Shown: positions 6,692 through 13,324 of the stretch, piece by piece | How the letters are laid out: every line of letters begins with the position of its first letter | Numbering within the stretch: position 1 is the first letter of the stretch | Origin: an uncultured Oscillibacter sp. | GTDB taxonomy: Bacteria > Bacillota > Clostridia > Oscillospirales > Oscillospiraceae | Reading direction: 5' to 3' | Length of the DNA: 35,802 nucleotides | Assembly (NCBI GenBank): GCA_910587875.1 | Contig: CAJUOD010000015.1 | Coordinates: 1 to 35,802, forward strand | Notes under the pieces: model-generated | Told to the model about the DNA's origin: nothing | Seen by the model: the letters and a program-made list of their open reading frames with translations, nothing else | The model's database searches: none | Program-made: the position numbers and the translations under genes

Positions 6692-7357
6692 TTATCTCGC
6701 GAACTTGGGCGCGGTGACCTCGTTCCCGGCAAAGGTATTGGGCCCCGGGTTGGACAGGGAGAAGTACATCTTCGCCGCCTTGGTGGTGCCGAAGTCCCGG
6801 TTGGAGCCGCTTTGCTGCACCTCGTTGAAGGCGTCCCGGAACATCTGGTTGTGGGCCTCCTCCCGATTCAGCAGGAAGTCGATGGTCTCCCGGACCTTCT
6901 TGTCCTCAATCTGGCGGTACAGGTACTCATAGACCACCTTCGCCCGCTGTTCCGAGGCGATGTTGCTGAGAAGGTCGGCGCACAGGTCCCCGGTAACGGT
7001 GACATAGTCCGCCGTCCAGGAGTAGCCGGAGGCGTTGATGAGCCCCGGATTCAGCCCCAGCAGGACGTGGGTCTGGATTTCGCCCGCTTTCACCTTGTCC
7101 GCCTCCACGTCGTGCCCGTTCAGGAGGCTGATGGTCTGGGCCACCATCTCCATGTGGCTCAGCTCCTCCGCCGCGATGTCCATAAACAGGTCCTTGATCT
7201 TGGAGTCCTTGATGCGGAAGCTCTGGGACATATACTGCATAGCGGCCTTCAGCTCGCCGTTGCCGCCGCCCAGCTGCTCCTGCAGCAGCGCCGCGTACTG
7301 GGGATTTGCCCGCTCCACCCCCACCGGGTGGAACAACAGTTTTTCGTGCTTGAACAT
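6692..7357 (-). CDS. Manganese catalase-family protein (CotJC/Mn-catalase-like)
   Basis: A 221-residue four-helix-bundle protein predicted to hold a di-manganese site that breaks down hydrogen peroxide. All five ligands of Mn catalases appear at expected spacing: E35 (GELKAAMQY), E65 and H68 (AAEELSHME), E136 (ASEQRAKVVYEYL) and H169 (EEAHNQMF). It is shorter than full-length Mn catalases (about 270-300 residues), lacking most of the C-terminal tail, and slightly longer than the spore-coat protein CotJC. The start at 7357 (MFKHEKLLFHPVGVE) fits the conserved family N-terminus and has GAAAGGGG upstream. It is a single gene; no cotJA/cotJB lies beside it. The role is either peroxide defence in an anaerobe or a spore coat component. 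Confidence 0.9.
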   Translation of the reverse strand: MFKHEKLLFHPVGVERANPQYAALLQEQLGGGNGELKAAMQYMSQSFRIKDSKIKDLFMDIAAEELSHMEMVAQTISLLNGHDVEADKVKAGEIQTHVLLGLNPGLINASGYSWTADYVTVTGDLCADLLSNIASEQRAKVVYEYLYRQIEDKKVRETIDFLLNREEAHNQMFRDAFNEVQQSGSNRDFGTTKAAKMYFSLSNPGPNTFAGNEVTAPKFAR

Positions 7358-7454
7358 AGGCTGACAGCCCCTTTCCTCGTCGTTGAGGATAGCTTTCCGG
7401 ATTCCTGAAAAACTATGCGCGGAATCCTTCCGGCGCTTCCGCGGGACAGCCGAT

Positions 7455-7490
7455 AAAAAAAGAGCCCCTTGCCGCCGAAGGGCAAAGGGG
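7455..7490 (-). terminator. Minus-strand intrinsic terminator upstream of the catalase gene
   Basis: On the minus strand CCCCTTTGCC pairs with GGCAAGGGG (one bulge), followed by CTCTTTTTTT. Because the only minus-strand gene upstream is at 8023-8628, it would stop a transcript running antisense through the HD gene. Confidence 0.55.
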
Positions 7491-7497
7491 ATATAAT
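7469..7497 (+). promoter_or_regulatory. Promoter of the HD-domain gene
   Basis: TTGCCG (7469-7474), 17-bp spacer, perfect TATAAT (7492-7497). It overlaps the opposite-strand terminator. Confidence 0.6.
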
Positions 7498-7526
7498 GGA
7501 TAAAACATGTAAGGAGGGCGAGCCCC

Positions 7527-8012
7527 ATGACGACAGCGGAAATCACCCGGAAGATGGTGGCGTATTCCAACGGAAACCGGCAGGACGTCAACCATTTTTT
7601 GAAGGTCTATGCCTTTGCCAAAACCATCGGAGAGTGCGAGGGCCTGGACCGCGGCGCCCAGGAGATCCTGGAAATCGCCGCCATAGTCCACGACATCGCC
7701 TGTCCCCTCTGCCGGGAGAAATACGGCAATACCAACGGGAAATACCAGGAACGGGAGGGCCCCGCGCTGGTCCGGGAGTTCCTCGCGGACAGCGGCCTCC
7801 CCGCAGCCTCCGTGGACCGGATTGCCTGGCTGGTGGGGCACCACCACACCCTCCGGGACATCGGCGGCCCGGACCACCAAATCCTGATTGAAGCGGACTA
7901 CCTGGTCAACGCCGACGAGAACGGCTGCTCCAGGGAGAACATAGAAAACACGCTGGAGCGGGTCTTTCGGACGGAAACCGGGCGGGCGCTGCTCCGCGCC
8001 ATGTATTTGTAA
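7527..8012 (+). CDS. HD-domain protein (predicted metal-dependent phosphohydrolase)
   Basis: A 161-residue single-domain HD protein. The metal-site residues are in order: H23 (DVNHFLKV), H55-D56 (IVHDIACPLC), H105-H107 (VGHHHTL) and D124 (EADYLVNADE). This matches small HD hydrolases, which act on nucleotides or phosphorylated metabolites. The start at 7527 has AAGGAGG 9 bases upstream. The gene stands alone between a near-consensus promoter and a convergent gene only 10 bases beyond its stop. The substrate cannot be predicted. Confidence 0.87.
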   Translation: MTTAEITRKMVAYSNGNRQDVNHFLKVYAFAKTIGECEGLDRGAQEILEIAAIVHDIACPLCREKYGNTNGKYQEREGPALVREFLADSGLPAASVDRIAWLVGHHHTLRDIGGPDHQILIEADYLVNADENGCSRENIENTLERVFRTETGRALLRAMYL

Positions 8013-8022
8013 AGGACCCCGT

Positions 8023-8628
8023 TCAGTCGGAGGAATCGGCTATCAGCTTCTCCCGCAGGCCCTTAGTTGACCGGACGTCAAAGACGCCGCGCGCCAGGTC
8101 AAAGCACGCCAGCCGTCCTCCGGCGTCGATGTAGACATAGTGGTAGGAGATCGGCGCCTTATTCTCTTCGAGGAAGGACTCCAGCAGGGGCTCCAGCTCA
8201 TAGTCCTCCAGGGTGTGCCGGTCTGAGTAGAGGAACAGGTCGTAGCGCCCCAGAAAGGCGTATCCGGCGTTCAGCTTTTTCAGCTTCTTGCGGAAGGGCT
8301 CGATGAAGCCGGCCGCGGGGAGGGGGTTGATCACGAAGGTCTGCCAGGCGTGGTACTCTATGCCGCACTTTTCGCAAAGCTCCAGTATCCTGTCCGACGG
8401 CGCCCGGTACGGCTGGCTGGTGGCGATCTCCGTCACGAGCCGCTCGAAGATCTCTCCGTTCACGGACGTGACCTCAATCCCGGCCTCCCCGTCCGTGGTC
8501 TGAAGGTCCGGCTTGTCCCGCAGGAGCAGCGTCCCATACCGGTCTCCGTACACCGCCTCCAATATGTATTTTGCGTACACCTCATACGGGCTGGTGTGTC
8601 TGGACACAGCGCATCCCCCCATTTCCAT
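8023..8628 (-). CDS. Unknown protein with PD-(D/E)XK-like motif
   Basis: About 200 residues, soluble, with no signal or membrane segment. The segment RDKPDLQTTDGEAGIEVTS (about 38-56) has the spacing of a PD-(D/E)XK nuclease core: PD, then a second acidic residue E in a hydrophobic strand. The usual Lys is replaced by Thr (EVT), so activity is uncertain. Preceding residues YEVYAKYILEAVYG form a helix that often carries the first acidic ligand. The start is ambiguous: ATG at 8628 or 8622, or GTG at 8607, which has GGGGGGA 7 bases upstream. It converges on the HD gene with no terminator between. It may be an orphan nuclease or a degenerate defence-type protein; family not recognised. Confidence 0.7.
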   Translation of the reverse strand: MEMGGCAVSRHTSPYEVYAKYILEAVYGDRYGTLLLRDKPDLQTTDGEAGIEVTSVNGEIFERLVTEIATSQPYRAPSDRILELCEKCGIEYHAWQTFVINPLPAAGFIEPFRKKLKKLNAGYAFLGRYDLFLYSDRHTLEDYELEPLLESFLEENKAPISYHYVYIDAGGRLACFDLARGVFDVRSTKGLREKLIADSSD

Positions 8629-8642
8629 CAATCATCGTGGAA

Positions 8643-8684
8643 GCGCCCTGAGCTGAGCGGCAAGGGGCGCCTCTGCGATTTTTT
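8643..8684 (+). terminator. Weak plus-strand terminator candidate
   Basis: GCGCCC (8643-8648) pairs with GGGCGC (8665-8670), and a T6 run follows at 8679-8684. The gap between stem and T-run is longer than ideal. Confidence 0.3.
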
Positions 8685-8687
8685 GGT

Positions 8688-9305
8688 TTATTGAATGGTG
8701 ACACTGAGAATCACCGGCTGCTTTTCAGGGGCAATGAGGCCGGTGCCGTCTATTGGCTCGGCGTCCGCACAGATGGCGTCTACCACCTCCATGCCCTCCG
8801 TCACATATCCGAACGCGGCGTAGCTGCCGTCCAAAAATGTGCTGTCCTCGTGGACGATGAAGAACTGGGAGCTGGCGCTGTCGCAGTCATTGGACCGGGC
8901 CATGGAAATCGCGCCCCGGGTGTGGGACAGGCTGTTTTCCACGCCGTTTTCACGGAACTCTCCTTTGATCGTCTGATCGCTGCCCCCGGTTCCGTTGCCG
9001 TTGGGGTCCCCGCCCTGGATCATGAACCCCTCAACGATGCGGTGGAAGGTCAGGCCGTCGTAAAAGCCCTCCCGCGCCAGCGATACGAAATTCTCCACTG
9101 TTACAGGGGCCGCAGACGCGTCCAGCGCAAGGGTGATCGTGCCGTATCCGTCGACCTCGATGACGGCGGTGTAGGAGCCTTCTGCCGTGCCGGGCTCCTG
9201 AACCCCGTTTTTCTCCGCCTCCGCCGGCTGCTTTCCGGAACAGCCGGTCCCCAAAAGCAGGGTCATGCAGATTATGAATATCGTAGCGTAAATTCTCTTG
9301 TTCAC
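8688..9305 (-). CDS. Cyclophilin-type peptidyl-prolyl isomerase, lipoprotein
   Basis: A secreted, lipid-anchored proline isomerase that helps fold exported proteins. The 205-residue product starts with a signal ending in the lipobox LLGTGC (Cys22) and an acidic linker. The cyclophilin domain follows: FYDGLTFHRIVEGFMIQGGDPNGNGTGG (FHRI and QGGD are catalytic and binding signatures), then GAISMARSNDCDSASSQFFI and FLDGSYAAFGYVTEGMEVVD. The start is GTG at 9305, chosen because it begins the signal peptide directly and has AAAGGAT upstream; longer readings would run into the tRNA genes. It has its own promoter and lies downstream of the tRNA terminator. Confidence 0.94.
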   Translation of the reverse strand: MNKRIYATIFIICMTLLLGTGCSGKQPAEAEKNGVQEPGTAEGSYTAVIEVDGYGTITLALDASAAPVTVENFVSLAREGFYDGLTFHRIVEGFMIQGGDPNGNGTGGSDQTIKGEFRENGVENSLSHTRGAISMARSNDCDSASSQFFIVHEDSTFLDGSYAAFGYVTEGMEVVDAICADAEPIDGTGLIAPEKQPVILSVTIQ

Positions 9306-9356
9306 GATGATAGATCCTTTCGTTTGAAATTGCCCCATGCCGGCGGCGCTTTCTTC

Positions 9357-9385
9357 AGTGTAGCATATCTTGCTCGCAAAGTCGA
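9357..9385 (-). promoter_or_regulatory. Promoter of the cyclophilin gene
   Basis: Minus strand: TCGACT (9385-9380), 17-bp spacer, TACACT (9362-9357). It is placed between the tRNA terminator and the gene start. Confidence 0.5.
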
Positions 9386-9397
9386 GGATGAAACAGC

Positions 9398-9438
9398 AAA
9401 AAAGAAGATAGAGAGTGGATGTCTCTACCTTCTTTTTT
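9398..9438 (-). terminator. Terminator of the tRNA pair
   Basis: On the minus strand AAAAAAGAAGGTAGAGA pairs with TCTCTATCTTCTTTTTT (one G-T pair), loop CATCCAC. It begins two bases after the tRNA-Met CCA end. Confidence 0.85.
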
Positions 9439-9439
9439 C

Positions 9440-9515
<76 letters not shown>

Positions 9516-9529
9516 ATATTTACATTTTG

Positions 9530-9616
9530 TGGTGCCGGTGACCGGACTCGAACCGGTACAGTATCGCTACCGGGAGATTTTAAGTCTCCTGTGTCTACCA
9601 ATTCCACCACACCGGC
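9530..9616 (-). tRNA. tRNA-Leu (anticodon TAA)
   Basis: 87 nt with encoded CCA and the long variable arm of class II tRNAs. Acceptor arms GCCGGTG/CACCGGC pair fully. The anticodon loop CTTAAAA lies between GGAGA and TCTCC. It lies 14 bases upstream of the initiator tRNA in the same transcript. Confidence 0.95.
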
Positions 9617-9634
9617 AGCTTGTCGGCAATGGTT

Positions 9635-9664
9635 AGAATACCACAGACCTGCCGGGCTTGTCAA
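9635..9664 (-). promoter_or_regulatory. Promoter of the tRNA-Leu/tRNA-fMet unit
   Basis: Minus strand: perfect TTGACA (9664-9659), 18-bp spacer, TATTCT (9640-9635), about 20 bases before the tRNA-Leu 5' end. Confidence 0.72.
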
Positions 9665-9840
9665 GCAATATCCTCAAGAAAAGTGAAAAATTTTCCGACA
9701 GGATGCGACGGGACCCGCCTGGGAGCAGCTGAACCCGCCTAAGGCCGGTTCCCACAAATTGCCGGAGAAAACCGCTTTCCATTGGGAATACTGACCTTGC
9801 GAGGAAACCGCACTACTATTTAAATAAGGAGGTGACGGCC

Positions 9841-9987
9841 ATGGAACGCCGTCCGGAGGACAAGGTGATGAAGAAGGCGAGGGAGATGTCCCAGTTCACC
9901 GCCGCGAAAACCGACCCCCAGGGGAGCTGGACCGGCCAGCCCCTGGACCCCTATGAGGTCCCCGTCCAAGATGTGGACGACCTCTGA
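9841..9987 (+). CDS. Small acidic protein of 48 residues, unknown
   Basis: Reads MERRPEDKVMKKAREMSQ, then a middle containing DPQGSWTGQPLDPYE, ending VPVQDVDDL. It has a perfect AAGGAGG 8 bases before the ATG, which is the main evidence that it is translated. It is charged and hydrophilic, with no signal or membrane segment. The GSWTG and PVQDxDDL phrases resemble short clostridial proteins of unknown role that I recall with similar tails, but I cannot confirm this here. No clear promoter is seen in the 220 bases between it and the tRNA genes. Confidence 0.7.
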   Translation: MERRPEDKVMKKAREMSQFTAAKTDPQGSWTGQPLDPYEVPVQDVDDL

Positions 9988-10044
9988 GACGCGGGAGGCG
10001 CGGGGCTGGGGGAGGGGACAGCCGTCATGGAAGGAAATCGTCAT

Positions 10045-10078
10045 ATTGCACAAGTATAATAGAGTTTAATTGTGCAAT
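10045..10078. repeat. 9-bp inverted repeat enclosing a TATAAT box
   Basis: ATTGCACAA (10045-10053) and its exact complement TTGTGCAAT (10070-10078) flank a 16-base spacer containing TATAAT (10055-10060). It lies just upstream of the HPr-like gene's main promoter. It could be an operator or a transcript hairpin. Confidence 0.6.
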
Positions 10079-10095
10079 TCTGATAAATTCCGGCG

Positions 10096-10124
10096 TTGAC
10101 ATTCCATCCCTGCCCTGCTAGAAT
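10096..10124 (+). promoter_or_regulatory. Promoter of the HPr-like gene
   Basis: Perfect TTGACA (10096-10101), 17-bp spacer, TAGAAT (10119-10124). Confidence 0.78.
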
Positions 10125-10196
10125 GTGCCTAATCCCGAGAAGGGATAGAGACCCATTCCGTTAGACACCGCGTTTTTCGACAAGGAGGAATTCATC

Positions 10197-10418
10197 ATGA
10201 CCAGAAATATTGACATAAAGAGCGACGAGCAGATCAACCGCATCCACCGCCTGGCCTGCGAGGCCCCTTACGAGGTCTGGCTGAGCACGGACACCGTGAT
10301 GCTGGACGCCCGGTCCCTGCTGGGCCTGTACGCCCTGGTGGGCCAGCGGGCCAAGGTGGTCACCGAGGACGATCTGGACCCCAAGGCGGTGGACCGCCTG
10401 GTGGAGCAGATGTCCTGA
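10197..10418 (+). CDS. HPr-like protein lacking the active-site histidine
   Basis: A 73-residue protein whose C-terminal two thirds align by eye with the HPr fold. MLDARSLLGLYALVGQRAKVVTEDD corresponds to the HPr segment around regulatory Ser46 and the strand after it; here the matching serine is S40. The region that should carry the phosphocarrier His15 in a GxHARP motif is absent, so it cannot pass PEP phosphate in the usual way. Crh of Bacillus likewise keeps Ser46 and lacks His15, so a regulatory rather than transport role is possible. AAGGAGG lies 8 bases upstream, behind a near-consensus promoter, and it is closed by a strong hairpin. It lies just before the mgl operon. Confidence 0.75.
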   Translation: MTRNIDIKSDEQINRIHRLACEAPYEVWLSTDTVMLDARSLLGLYALVGQRAKVVTEDDLDPKAVDRLVEQMS

Positions 10419-10424
10419 CCCAAG

Positions 10425-10462
10425 ACCGGCCCCGCCGTCCCTCTCCGGACGGCGGGGCCGGT
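10425..10462 (+). terminator. Terminator after the HPr-like gene
   Basis: A 16-bp perfect GC-rich stem (ACCGGCCCCGCCGTCC, loop CTCTCC, complement), followed by TCCTGCTT, a poor T-run. Confidence 0.75.
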
Positions 10463-10474
10463 TCCTGCTTCACC

Positions 10475-10495
10475 GAAGTTTTTTCATAAAACTTC
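10475..10495. repeat. Inverted repeat upstream of mglB, candidate operator
   Basis: GAAGTTTT and AAAACTTC form perfect 8-bp arms around TTCAT, roughly 100 bases before the mglB start. It is a candidate site for the downstream AraC-type regulator or another sugar regulator. Confidence 0.45.
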
Positions 10496-10595
10496 CAAGA
10501 ATTTTCTATCGTCTTTTTATCGGAGCCCGTCTAAAATGATAGGCGTGGTTTGGGGCGCGTCCCCGGAGCACGAAAATTTGATTGGAGGAACTATG

Positions 10596-11654
10596 ATGAA
10601 AAAGACGTTTGCCTTGCTTCTTGCCGCGATCATGATGCTGGCTCTGCTGACCGCCTGCGGCGGCGGAGATAAGCCCGCCGACACCACCCCCCCGGCCGAC
10701 ACCAGCGCCCCCGCCGACACCGGCAGCGACGCCGCCCCTGAGGCCCCCGCCGCCGGCGGAAACATCGGCGTGTGCATCTACAAATTCGACGACGCCTTCA
10801 TGACCACCTACCGGAACGCGCTCCAGGAGATCCTGGAGGGCAAGGGCTACCAGGTCACCGTGGTGGACGGAAACAACGACCAGGCCAAACAAAACGAGCA
10901 AATCAACACCTTCATCACCCAGGGAGTGGACGCCCTGATCATCAACCCGGTCATGACCTCCGCCGCGGACACCATCATCGCCACGGTGAAGTCCGCCGGA
11001 ATCCCCACCGTGCTGATCAACCGCGAGCCCACCGCCGAGCAGATGGCCGCCTATGACAAGCTGGTCTACGTCGGCTGCGACGCCGCCCAGTCCGGCACCT
11101 TCCAGGGCGAGCTGATCCTGGACACCCCCAACAAGGGCGACATCAACGGGGACGGGAAAGTCTCCTACATCATGATCCAGGGCGACCCTGAGAACATCGA
11201 CGCCCAGCTGCGTACCGAGTACTCCGTCAAGGCCCTGACCGACGCCGGCGTCGAGGTCGAGCAGCTGAACCTGACCCGGGGCGACTGGGACCGTGAGAAG
11301 GGCCAGACCATCTGCGCCAACGACCTGGCTCAGTTCGGAGACAAGATCGAAGTCGTCTTCTGCAACAACGACGATATGGCCATCGGAGCCCTGCAGGCCA
11401 TCCAGTCCGCGAACCGGAAGGTCAACGAGGACATCTACCTGGTGGGCGTGGACGCCCTGGACGCGGCCCTGAACGAAGTCAGCAACGGAAACATGACCGG
11501 AACGGTGCTGAACGACGCCAACGGCCAGGCCGCCGGAGCCGTCGCCGAGATGGAGAAGCTGCTGGGCGGAGCCACCTATTCCTCCGGAAACCAGAGCGTC
11601 TATGTGGACTATGTGAAGGTCACTCCCGACAACGTGAAGGACTTCATGAAGTAA
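10596..11654 (+). CDS. mglB: Galactose/glucose-binding lipoprotein of the Mgl ABC importer
   Basis: The extracytoplasmic ligand-binding subunit feeding MglA/MglC. The 352-residue product has a lipobox LLTAC (Cys21) and a Pro/Thr/Ala/Asp-rich linker, then the MglB fold. The calcium loop DINGDGKVSY, unique to galactose/glucose-binding proteins, is present. Ligand residues of E. coli MglB can be matched: FDDAF (D14, F16), INPV (N91), D and R of NIDAQLR (D154, R158), GDWD (W183), CNNDDM (N211), GVDA (D236) and VLNDAN (N256). The position of His152 is Asn here. ATG at 10596 is 7 bases from GGAGG and preferred over ATG at 10593. It is first in mglBAC, with a hairpin before mglA that would leave this transcript in excess. 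Confidence 0.94.
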   Translation: MKKTFALLLAAIMMLALLTACGGGDKPADTTPPADTSAPADTGSDAAPEAPAAGGNIGVCIYKFDDAFMTTYRNALQEILEGKGYQVTVVDGNNDQAKQNEQINTFITQGVDALIINPVMTSAADTIIATVKSAGIPTVLINREPTAEQMAAYDKLVYVGCDAAQSGTFQGELILDTPNKGDINGDGKVSYIMIQGDPENIDAQLRTEYSVKALTDAGVEVEQLNLTRGDWDREKGQTICANDLAQFGDKIEVVFCNNDDMAIGALQAIQSANRKVNEDIYLVGVDALDAALNEVSNGNMTGTVLNDANGQAAGAVAEMEKLLGGATYSSGNQSVYVDYVKVTPDNVKDFMK

Positions 11655-11690
11655 TTTCAAGTTCATCAAACAACGCGAAAACGTCTGACA

Positions 11691-11724
11691 GGGGCGCGTG
11701 CCGAAGCGCACGCGCCCCTCTTTT
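11691..11724 (+). terminator. Intercistronic hairpin between mglB and mglA
   Basis: GGGGCGCGTG pairs with CACGCGCCCC around an 8-base loop, followed by TCTTTTCC. It is likely a partial terminator or 3'-end stabiliser that raises binding protein over ATPase and permease. Confidence 0.72.
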
Positions 11725-11772
11725 CCATAGCCGGCGAAGTCCGGCGCCCGGTCCTTGGCCGGTTATGGAAAA
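11721..11772. repeat. Second long inverted repeat in the mglB-mglA gap
   Basis: TTTTCCATAGCCGG (11721-11734) pairs with CCGGTTATGGAAAA (11759-11772) with one G-T pair across a 24-base GC-rich loop. It uses the first hairpin's T-run, so the two structures compete, as in an attenuator. Confidence 0.55.
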
Positions 11773-11800
11773 GCCAACATGAACAAGGGGGGACAGTAAA

Positions 11801-13309
11801 TTGTCAGAATATCGTTTGGAAATGCGTGACGTGGTCAAGACCTTCCCCGGCGTCAAGGCCCTGGATCACGCGCAGCTCAAGCTCCGCCCCGGCACCGTTC
11901 ACGCGCTGATGGGAGAAAACGGCGCGGGCAAATCCACGCTGATGAAGTGCATGTTCGGCATCTACCACATGGACGAGGGCGAGCTGATCTACGAGGGCGA
12001 AAAGGTCCAGATCAAGGGCCCCCTGGACGCCCTGAACCGGGGCATCGCCATGGTGCACCAGGAGCTCCAGCCCATCCCCGAGCGAAGCATCGGCGAGAAC
12101 ATCTACGTGGGCCGCTACCCCACCAAGCGCCTGGGGCCGATTGTCACCATCGACCATGAGAAGATGTATCAGGACGCGGCGGCGGTGCTGAAGGAGGTCC
12201 ACCTGAACTTCGATCCCCGGGCCAAGCTGGGCAGCCTCAGCGTCTCCCAGATGCAGCTGGTGGAAATCGCCAAGGCCGTATCCGCCGACTGCAAGGTCCT
12301 CATCCTGGACGAGCCCACATCGTCCCTGACGGCGGCGGAGGTGGAGGCCCTCTTCACCATCGTGAACGAGCTCCGGGCCAAGGGCGTGGCCATTGTCTAC
12401 ATCTCCCACAAAATGGACGAGATCCTCCGCATCAGCGACGAGGTCACCATTATGCGGGACGGCCAGTACATCGGCACCTGGGAGGCCAAGGGCCTGACCA
12501 CGGACTTCATTATCACCAAGATGGTGGGCCGGGAGCTCTCCAACCTCTACCCGCCCCGGAGCAACGTCCCCGGCGAGGTGGTCTTCGAGGTGGAGGACTT
12601 CACCTCCATCAACCCCAAGAGCTTCCGCCACGCCTCCTTCCGGGTCCGCAAGGGCGAGATCCTGGGGGTCGCGGGCCTCGTGGGCGCCCAGCGCACGGAG
12701 CTGATGGAGGGCCTCTTCGGCCTCCGGTGCCACAGCGCGGGCAAGATCACCTACAAGGGCAAGGAGCTGAAAATCAACCAGCCCAAGCAGGCCATCGACA
12801 GCGGCATCGCCATGCTGACGGAGGACCGCCGGGCCACGGGCATCCTGGGGGTGCTCTCCATCGCGGACAACGTGTCTATCGCCTCCCTGAACCAGTACCT
12901 CATCGGCGGCTTCATGCTGGACGACGGGAAGATCGAGCAGCTGGTCCAGGACAACGTGGCGAAGCTCTCCATCAAGACCCCCTCGTCTAAGACGCTGATC
13001 CAGTCCCTCTCCGGCGGCAACCAGCAGAAGGTCCTCATCAGCCGCTGGCTGGCCAACGACCCGGAGGTGTTCATCCTGGACGAGCCCACCCGGGGCATCG
13101 ACGTGGGCGCGAAATACGAGATCTACTGCATCATCGCGGAGCTGGCGAAGCAGGGAAAAAGCGTCATCATGATCTCCTCCGAGATGAGCGAGCTCATCGG
13201 CATGTCCGACCGGATCATGGTCATGTGCGACGGCCGGGTCACCGGCTTCATCGACGGGAAAGAAGCCAACCAGGAAAACATCATGGCCCTGGCCACCCAG
13301 TTTGAATAA
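11801..13309 (+). CDS. mglA: Galactose/methylgalactoside ABC importer ATPase (two fused nucleotide-binding domains)
   Basis: The cytoplasmic ATPase that powers uptake. Its 502 residues are typical of MglA/RbsA. Domain 1 has Walker A GENGAGKST (38-46), Walker B VLILDEPTSSL and a weak signature (LSVSQMQLVEIAKA). Domain 2 lacks a canonical Walker A (GLVGAQRTELMEGLFG), as usual in this family, but has a canonical signature LSGGNQQKV and FILDEPTRGIDVGAK. The start is TTG at 11801, 8 bases after AAGGGGGG; this fits the conserved N-terminus and may limit translation relative to mglB. The gap to mglB is 146 bases and holds two hairpins. mglC follows after 15 bases. Confidence 0.96.
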   Translation: MSEYRLEMRDVVKTFPGVKALDHAQLKLRPGTVHALMGENGAGKSTLMKCMFGIYHMDEGELIYEGEKVQIKGPLDALNRGIAMVHQELQPIPERSIGENIYVGRYPTKRLGPIVTIDHEKMYQDAAAVLKEVHLNFDPRAKLGSLSVSQMQLVEIAKAVSADCKVLILDEPTSSLTAAEVEALFTIVNELRAKGVAIVYISHKMDEILRISDEVTIMRDGQYIGTWEAKGLTTDFIITKMVGRELSNLYPPRSNVPGEVVFEVEDFTSINPKSFRHASFRVRKGEILGVAGLVGAQRTELMEGLFGLRCHSAGKITYKGKELKINQPKQAIDSGIAMLTEDRRATGILGVLSIADNVSIASLNQYLIGGFMLDDGKIEQLVQDNVAKLSIKTPSSKTLIQSLSGGNQQKVLISRWLANDPEVFILDEPTRGIDVGAKYEIYCIIAELAKQGKSVIMISSEMSELIGMSDRIMVMCDGRVTGFIDGKEANQENIMALATQFE

Positions 13310-13324
13310 GGAGGAGAGAAAACC

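Noticed and set aside
9784..9800. Sigma-54-like TGG...TTGC element upstream of the 48-residue protein
   Set aside because: The spacing between the two halves is two bases too long, and the required GG/GC positions do not fit.
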